Under the pieces are notes generated by a model. The model was not told the DNA's origin. It worked only from the letters and a program-made list of their open reading frames with translations, and made no database searches. Both the position numbers and the translations under genes were made by a program. This document shows, piece by piece, positions 6,272 to 11,198 of a DNA stretch of 11,198 nucleotides (position 1 is its first letter; every line of letters begins with the position of its first letter). The DNA is from JBCDBY01 sp039182715 (GTDB taxonomy: Bacteria > Planctomycetota > PLA2), in contig JBCDBY010000141.1 of NCBI GenBank assembly GCA_039182715.1, positions 1 to 11,198 of the forward strand, in the 5' to 3' direction.

Positions 6272-8668
6272 GTGCAACGTCCGCTCGCGCTCGCCGGTGC
6301 CGGGGCTCTCCTCGGAGCTCTCCTCGGAACCCGGCTCCCGCTGCCCGCTTTGGGTTGCCTGCTTCTCGTCGCGGGCGTCCTGCTGGGATGTCGCGCGCCG
6401 GCCGGGGTCTGGCCGCTTCTGTTGGGCGCGACTCTCGGGGCGCTGGGGCGCCCCCCTTCGATGGCTCCGGTCTCGATTGCTCCGGTCTCGATTGCTCCGG
6501 CCTCGCTTGATCCGGCCTCGAATGTTCCGGCAAGCGCCACCGTCGCCCCGCGCGCACGGCCACCGCCGGGGGTCAACCCTCCGATCGTCACTCCCCCGAC
6601 TGGTAACCCGCCGAGACTGGCGCGCGTCTCGGTCGTCGTGGACGACTGCGGCGAGGACCCGCTGCGGGAACGCGCCTGGCTTCGCGGTCGGGACGCCCGG
6701 GGAACCGGTCTGCTCTGCCTCTGGCCCGGCGCACTGCCGGACGGCGTCGCGGACGGGGCACGCGTGATCGTGACCGGGCGTGTCCATCGCACGCGGCCAC
6801 CGCGCAACCCGGGCGCGTTCGACGCGCAGGCGGCCGACCACGCGCGCGGCGTTCAGTTGCGGCTCTACCTGCGCGACGCACGCAACGTGGAGGTCGAAGA
6901 CGCCGCGGCGACGCCGTGGACGCGGTCGCTGCGTCGGGCGGGCGTCCAACGAATGCGAAGCGCGCTCGCGCCCGCCGACGCGGGAATCGGAGTCGCCCTT
7001 CTCTTCGGCGCGCGCGGTGGCGTCGCACCGGCGGATCGACTTCGCTTCGAACGCAGCGGCACGCTGCATCTGCTCGCGATCTCGGGGCTACACCTCCTGC
7101 TGCTGGCGGGCGCCGTCCATCGGGTCGCGCGCATGCTGGGCGGCGGGCCCCGCCTCGCGGCGGCGATCACGCTGATGGTCTGTCTCGCGTACGTGCCCAT
7201 CGCCGGCGCCGGTGCGCCCGTGCGGCGCGCGGCGGCGGTCTTGACGTTTTATGCCGTGGCGCTGGTGCGCGGTCGCACGCCCGACCCCGCTTCGGCACTG
7301 GGCGGCGCGGCGCTCCTGCTCGTCGTCACCGACCCCGAAGAAGTCGCGCGCGTGGGGTTCTGGCTCAGCTTCACCGCGGCGGCCGGCATCAGCCTCCTCG
7401 CCCCCCCGTGGCACCGACGATGGAGCGAGCGGCACCGCCTGCTCGCGCGCTTTCCCGCCGTGCGCGAGGACCGGCTTGTGCGGCTGGCGGTCGAACGCCA
7501 TCTGCTTGCCACCGTGCCGGTCGCGATCGCCGCGTGGTTGGCCACCGCCCCCCTCGTAGCGCATCAGTTCGGGCTCGTCACGCCCTGGGCGCCCCTGACC
7601 AATCTCTTCGCGGCTCCCTTCGTTGCCCTGCTCATGCCGCTGCTCGCCATCGTGGCCGCCGGCGGCGCGTTCGTCGCCCCCTTCGTCGCATGGCTGCTGG
7701 AGCTCCTGCGCGCGGGCCTCGATCTTGCCGACCGTCTACCGGGCGCCTGCCTGAGCGTGCTCCCACCCACCATCGCCGCCATCACCCTCTGGTACGCGGC
7801 ACTGCTCGTCGTGCGGTGGCGTGCCGCGATCGGGGTCACACTGCTCGTCGTGGCCGGAGCGATCGCGTGGCCCGCTCCAGGCGCGGCGCCCGCTCGCATG
7901 GTGGTGCTCGACGTCGGGCACGGCCAGGCGCTGCTGCTCCTCGACGGACGCGGCGGCGCCGTCCTGGTCGACGCGGGCTCCCGGTCGCAGCGGCAGATCG
8001 CGCGACGCACCCTTCGGCCCGCCCTGCGCGCGCTCGGCGTCCGGCGGCTCGATGCCGTGATCTGCACCCACGGCGACCGCGATCACTGGAGCGGGGTCGA
8101 GATGCTGCTCGGCCGCCTGCCCATCGACCGTCTGATCGTCGGTCCGCACCGGCCGCGAGCGCTGGAGCGCGCGGCCACCGCGCGCGGCGTGACGGTCGTG
8201 CCCGCGTCGAACGGGGACCTGCTCTGGCAGTCGGGAGAGATCCGACTGCAGGTGCTCGATGACGGACGCAAGCCGGCGCGGCGGTCCGGCAACGACCGCT
8301 CACTGGTCCTCGTCGCGCGTCTCGGCGCGATCGAGGTGCTCCTGCCGGCCGATCGGGAGTCGCGCGGCGTGGACGATCTGCTGCGCCATCCCTTGCCGCG
8401 CGCACCGATTCTGCTCGCGCCGCATCACGGGGGACCGAATGATGCGGCGGCGACGCTCGGCAGCAGGACGGGCGCCCAGCTGCTGATCGTCTCGACCGGC
8501 CCCGGATTCGCCCGGGACGCAACGCTGACCGCCTACGGCACGCGACACGTGCGGCGCACCGACCGGCACGGCGCCGTCCTGCTGGAGCTCCGTCCGGACG
8601 GCGCGGTCGAGGTCACGACGCTCGATCCGGACGTCCCGACGCCCCCTGTTACGATCCGCCCGCCGTGA
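6272..8668 (+). CDS. comEC: ComEC/Rec2-type DNA uptake channel with metallo-beta-lactamase domain
   Basis: 798-residue inner-membrane protein, close to full length for ComEC, the channel that carries single-stranded DNA into the cytoplasm during natural transformation. Hydrophobic segments at about 5-58 are followed by a Pro-rich linker (about 61-114), then an OB-like DUF4131 region (about 115-208, with NPGAFDAQAADHARG). The Competence domain spans about 235-530 and includes the family signature ERSGTLHLLAISGLH (260-274). The C-terminal metallo-beta-lactamase-like domain (about 541-775) has LDVGHGQA (546-553), the metal motif THGDRDH (599-605) and APHHGG (716-721), so its predicted nuclease site looks intact. 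GTG 6272 is the first possible start, since a TAA lies in frame at 6266-6268. No good ribosome site precedes it. The stop TGA (8666-8668) overlaps the next gene's ATG by one base. No other competence gene lies in the window. Some bacteria keep comEC without known transformation. Confidence 0.95.
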   Translation: MQRPLALAGAGALLGALLGTRLPLPALGCLLLVAGVLLGCRAPAGVWPLLLGATLGALGRPPSMAPVSIAPVSIAPASLDPASNVPASATVAPRARPPPGVNPPIVTPPTGNPPRLARVSVVVDDCGEDPLRERAWLRGRDARGTGLLCLWPGALPDGVADGARVIVTGRVHRTRPPRNPGAFDAQAADHARGVQLRLYLRDARNVEVEDAAATPWTRSLRRAGVQRMRSALAPADAGIGVALLFGARGGVAPADRLRFERSGTLHLLAISGLHLLLLAGAVHRVARMLGGGPRLAAAITLMVCLAYVPIAGAGAPVRRAAAVLTFYAVALVRGRTPDPASALGGAALLLVVTDPEEVARVGFWLSFTAAAGISLLAPPWHRRWSERHRLLARFPAVREDRLVRLAVERHLLATVPVAIAAWLATAPLVAHQFGLVTPWAPLTNLFAAPFVALLMPLLAIVAAGGAFVAPFVAWLLELLRAGLDLADRLPGACLSVLPPTIAAITLWYAALLVVRWRAAIGVTLLVVAGAIAWPAPGAAPARMVVLDVGHGQALLLLDGRGGAVLVDAGSRSQRQIARRTLRPALRALGVRRLDAVICTHGDRDHWSGVEMLLGRLPIDRLIVGPHRPRALERAATARGVTVVPASNGDLLWQSGEIRLQVLDDGRKPARRSGNDRSLVLVARLGAIEVLLPADRESRGVDDLLRHPLPRAPILLAPHHGGPNDAAATLGSRTGAQLLIVSTGPGFARDATLTAYGTRHVRRTDRHGAVLLELRPDGAVEVTTLDPDVPTPPVTIRPP
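6458..6532 (+). repeat. 15-bp tandem repeat inside comEC (Pro-rich linker)
   Basis: Five contiguous 15-bp units of the form TCGATTGCTCCGGTC encode residues 63-87 of ComEC as S-x-x-P-(V/A) pentapeptides (SMAPV, SIAPV, SIAPA, SLDPA, SNVPA). Units two and three are nearly identical and the rest have drifted. Because 15 is a multiple of three, copy number can change without a frameshift. The repeat is part of a longer Pro-rich linker between the N-terminal membrane segments and the OB-like domain. Confidence 0.85.
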
Positions 8669-8670
8669 TG
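8666..8670 (+). promoter_or_regulatory. TGATG stop/start overlap coupling comEC to the HEAT-cyclophilin gene
   Basis: The comEC stop TGA shares its final A with the ATG of the next gene. No clear Shine-Dalgarno sequence lies in the preceding 15 bases, so the downstream gene probably depends on ribosomes finishing comEC (translational coupling). GTG 8665 is in frame immediately upstream and is an alternative start. Confidence 0.7.
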
Positions 8671-10584
8671 AAACCCGCGCTGCTTCTCCTCCTGATCGCG
8701 ACCACGGCGACGGCCGGGACGCTGCTCGACGACGTCCGCACGGCCGAACTCGGCCGCCGCTACGACGACGAGCTTTTTCGTCGCGCCGCCGCCAGTCCCG
8801 ACGCGGCCGTGCGCGCCGCCGTCGCCCGCGCCGGCGGCCAGCTGCGCGACGAACGCGCCGTGGCGTGGCTGCTGCCGCTGACGCGCGACGAGGTCGGGCG
8901 CGTGCGACGGACGGCGCTCTTCGCGCTCGGCCAGATCGGTGGCGACGCGATCCTGCTCCCCCTGCGCGAATCGCTTCCGACGCTCGCCCGCCACGACCTG
9001 CCGCACGCCCTCGAGGCGATCGGCAAGAGCCGCGACGCGCGCGGCGTGGCGACGATCGTGACCTACCTGTCGCACCGCGATCCGGAGACGCGCGCCCAGG
9101 CGGCGCTGGCCCTTTTCCGCATCGGCGACGCCACTGCGGTCACCGAGCTTACGAACCAGCTCGCCCGCGAACGCGACGCCAACGCGCGCTGGACGCTCGT
9201 CTACGCCTGTTTCCGCCTGCTGCGCACCGAAGCGCAGAAGAGCGACGCCGCGGTTCCGGTCGACGAGGCGTGGCAACGAATCCTGGCGCCATCCCTCGAG
9301 CCGTCGCGACCGTTCCACGAGCGCGTCTTCGCGGCGCGCGCGCTCGGCGCAACCCGCGGCGCCGAGCGCTGGATCGCCCCGCTGCTCGCCGACCCCGACG
9401 CGCGGGTGCGCATCGCCGCGCTGCGCGGGCTCGCGTTCGCCGCGCCGAAAGAGCACGCCAAAGCGGTCGCCGCGCTCCTGTCGGACGAGAACACGATGGT
9501 GCGCGACACCGCCATGGATCTCTTCGAACGCTGGGGCAAGCCCGCCTACGAGGCATTCTGGACGCAGGTTCCGGCCGCTCGCGATGCCGCCTTCGCGCTG
9601 CGCGTCTATCGCTTCGAGCAGAGCCATGCGCCCGATCTGCAGCGCTTGCCGCCGACGGGCGATCGCGCCGCCTACGAGGAGTTTCGCTGCGAGGCAAAGG
9701 AGCTCCCCCGGCTCGCCGAGATCAAGACGATCCGCGGCCTGCGCGCGCTCGCCGAGGCGTGCGGACGCGAGGAGGTCGAGGGCAAGACGGCGCGCGCCAC
9801 GCTCGAAACCCTGCTGCAGCACGAGGACATGACGGTGCGTGTCATGGCGGTCGGCGCGGTCGCCGCGCGCGGCTGGAAGGACGCGGCGCCGGCGCTGCTC
9901 GCCTCCGCCCGCAGCGCGCGCGGACCGGACGCGTCGGATGTCCGCATGGAAGTGGCCGGCGCGCTCGCCGAGCTGGGCGTGGCCGACGCGTGGCTGGAGG
10001 ACGCGGCCCTCGACCCCGTCTTCATGGTGCGCGACGCGGCGCGGGCGGCGATGAAGAAGCTGTCGATGAAGGTGCCGCCGAAGCGCGCGCCGCCCGGCTT
10101 CCGCCTGCACGGCATGGACGCCGCCGCCGTCTGGCGAGAGGCGCGCACGCTGGTCGGTGCACGCGTCGTGGTCGAGACCAGTCGCGGCACGATGACGCTG
10201 GTCCTCCTGCCCGACGAGGCCCCGGCGCACTGCGTGAACTTCGCGCGGCTGGTGTCCGACGGCTTCTACGACGGCAAGCGCTGGCACCGCGTCGTCCCGA
10301 ACTTCGTGATCCAGGGCGGCTGTCCGCGAGGAGACGGCTGGGGCGGCCCCGGCTATACGGTGCCGGACGAGATTGGCACCCGCCCCTACGTGCGCGGCAC
10401 GGTCGGCATGCCCAAGGCGGGCGACGACACCGGTGGCTGCCAGCTCTTCATCACGCACCTGCCGACGCCGCACCTCGACGGGCGCTACACCGTCTTCGCG
10501 CAGGTGGTCCAGGGCATGGACGTGATCGATCGCATGCGCGTGGGCGACACGATCAAGAGAGCGACGTTGGACGTTCGACGTTAG
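8668..10584 (+). CDS. Exported HEAT-repeat protein with C-terminal cyclophilin-type peptidyl-prolyl isomerase
   Basis: 638-residue predicted periplasmic protein. The signal peptide is about residues 1-16 (MKPALLLLLIATTATA). Helical HEAT/PBS-like repeats fill about 30-470; repeated cores include VRRTALFALGQIG (79-91), TRAQAALALFRIGD (141-154), VRIAALRGLAF (247-257) and VRDAARAAMKKL (454-465). They form a binding scaffold. A cyclophilin domain follows (about 497-625), with HRVVPNFVIQGG (540-551; catalytic Arg541, Gln549), GTVGMPKAGDDTGGCQLFI (577-595) and HLDGRYTVFAQV (602-613). The key isomerase residues are present; His replaces the cyclosporin-binding Trp, as in many bacterial members. It probably speeds proline isomerisation of exported proteins held by the scaffold; partner unknown. 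ATG 8668 is favoured. The last residues (TLDVRR) and the stop lie in a heptamer array, so the C-terminal tail is repeat-derived. Translationally coupled to comEC, but HEAT-cyclophilin fusions also occur without it. Confidence 0.9.
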   Translation: MKPALLLLLIATTATAGTLLDDVRTAELGRRYDDELFRRAAASPDAAVRAAVARAGGQLRDERAVAWLLPLTRDEVGRVRRTALFALGQIGGDAILLPLRESLPTLARHDLPHALEAIGKSRDARGVATIVTYLSHRDPETRAQAALALFRIGDATAVTELTNQLARERDANARWTLVYACFRLLRTEAQKSDAAVPVDEAWQRILAPSLEPSRPFHERVFAARALGATRGAERWIAPLLADPDARVRIAALRGLAFAAPKEHAKAVAALLSDENTMVRDTAMDLFERWGKPAYEAFWTQVPAARDAAFALRVYRFEQSHAPDLQRLPPTGDRAAYEEFRCEAKELPRLAEIKTIRGLRALAEACGREEVEGKTARATLETLLQHEDMTVRVMAVGAVAARGWKDAAPALLASARSARGPDASDVRMEVAGALAELGVADAWLEDAALDPVFMVRDAARAAMKKLSMKVPPKRAPPGFRLHGMDAAAVWREARTLVGARVVVETSRGTMTLVLLPDEAPAHCVNFARLVSDGFYDGKRWHRVVPNFVIQGGCPRGDGWGGPGYTVPDEIGTRPYVRGTVGMPKAGDDTGGCQLFITHLPTPHLDGRYTVFAQVVQGMDVIDRMRVGDTIKRATLDVRR

Positions 10585-10597
10585 ACGTCTGACGTTC
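10563..10597 (+). repeat. GACGTTN heptamer array, left arm, five units
   Basis: Five contiguous 7-bp units beginning GACGT, with last bases G, C, A, T and C; the fourth unit ends CT instead of T plus N. The array encodes the last residues of the HEAT-cyclophilin protein and contains its stop TAG at 10582-10584, which is created by the GACGTTA unit meeting the next G. It is the mirror partner of the array at 10637-10671. Confidence 0.85.
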
Positions 10598-10636
10598 TGC
10601 CGGAGGACAGGCGGGGGGATACGAGCGAGTCCGGTT

Positions 10637-10662
10637 CGACGTCAAACGTCGAACCTCGAACG

Positions 10663-10671
<9 letters not shown>
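10637..10671 (-). repeat. GACGTTN heptamer array, right arm, five units on the minus strand
   Basis: On the minus strand five contiguous 7-bp units run AACGTTT, GACGTTC, GAGGTTC, GACGTTT, GACGTCG. They have the same consensus and copy number as the plus-strand array at 10563-10597, in opposite orientation. The stop TGA of the ABC ATPase gene (10665-10663) is formed where the TTT-ending unit meets the next unit's GA, and the last two residues (NV) also come from the array. Confidence 0.85.

Positions 10672-11198
<527 letters not shown>

Noticed and set aside
2257..6510. A 1417-codon open frame on the plus strand, antisense to the kinase and peptidase genes
   Set aside because: It runs opposite two genes with complete, ordered motifs, has His/Arg/Ala/Val-rich composition with no domain I recognise, and is the expected mirror of strong third-position GC bias.
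6175..6807. N-terminal extension of the peptidase frame to 6807
   Set aside because: The stretch overlaps comEC on the other strand, has no family similarity, and would bury the clear signal peptide starting at 6174.
6916..8262. A 448-codon alternate plus-strand frame within comEC
   Set aside because: Arg/Ala-rich shadow of the ComEC frame, which carries all family motifs.
8533..10473. A 646-codon minus-strand open frame antisense to the HEAT-cyclophilin gene
   Set aside because: Low-complexity composition and no recognisable domain. The opposite strand encodes clear HEAT repeats and an intact cyclophilin active site.
34..10584. A defence or other novel multi-gene system
   Set aside because: All six genes belong to familiar housekeeping or envelope families. 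No nuclease/effector pairing, reverse transcriptase, toxin-antitoxin pair or phage gene is present; the ComEC metallo-beta-lactamase domain is normal for the family.

Overview
The window is GC-rich chromosomal DNA from a Gram-negative-type (diderm) bacterium. The evidence for two membranes is an LptD/OstA-like outer-membrane barrel protein and several signal-peptide-bearing exported proteins. The gene set (M28 peptidase with a PDZ domain, HEAT-repeat protein fused to a cyclophilin, ComEC, PAS histidine kinase, oligopeptide ABC ATPase) and the short heptamer repeats between genes suggest an environmental lineage such as Planctomycetota, Myxococcota or Gemmatimonadota. I cannot decide between these from the sequence. 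There are no rRNA or tRNA genes, transposases, phage genes or CRISPR arrays.

Layout. Positions 34-6174 form a minus-strand block transcribed leftward: a secreted M28 metallopeptidase with a PDZ domain (6174-4366), then a membrane-anchored two-PAS sensor histidine kinase (4254-2401), then the LptD-like protein (2373-34). The gaps are 111 and 27 bp. A 97-bp divergent gap (6175-6271) separates this block from a plus-strand pair: comEC (6272-8668) and an exported HEAT-repeat/cyclophilin protein (8668-10584), joined by a one-base stop/start overlap. A 78-bp convergent gap follows. The window then ends inside the 3' part of a minus-strand oligopeptide/dipeptide ABC transporter ATPase (10663-11198).

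How the genes may work together. The left block is about the cell envelope: an exported peptidase, a sensor kinase with no periplasmic domain and no adjacent response regulator, and an outer-membrane biogenesis factor. The right pair couples the ComEC DNA-uptake channel to an exported protein with an HEAT scaffold and a prolyl isomerase domain. This is ordinary housekeeping/envelope content, and I see no defence island or clearly new multi-gene system.

The most unusual content is in the gaps. Seven-base tandem repeats (GACGTTN, GCCCCCR and AGTTCGA types) lie exactly at gene ends. The convergent pair at 10563-10671 carries two mirror-image arrays of five heptamers each, which together form a long imperfect inverted repeat containing both genes' stop codons. 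A G-run heptamer array directly follows the LptD-like stop codon. Other oddities are a 15-bp tandem repeat coding a proline-rich linker inside ComEC and three GTGCAA copies in the divergent promoter region.
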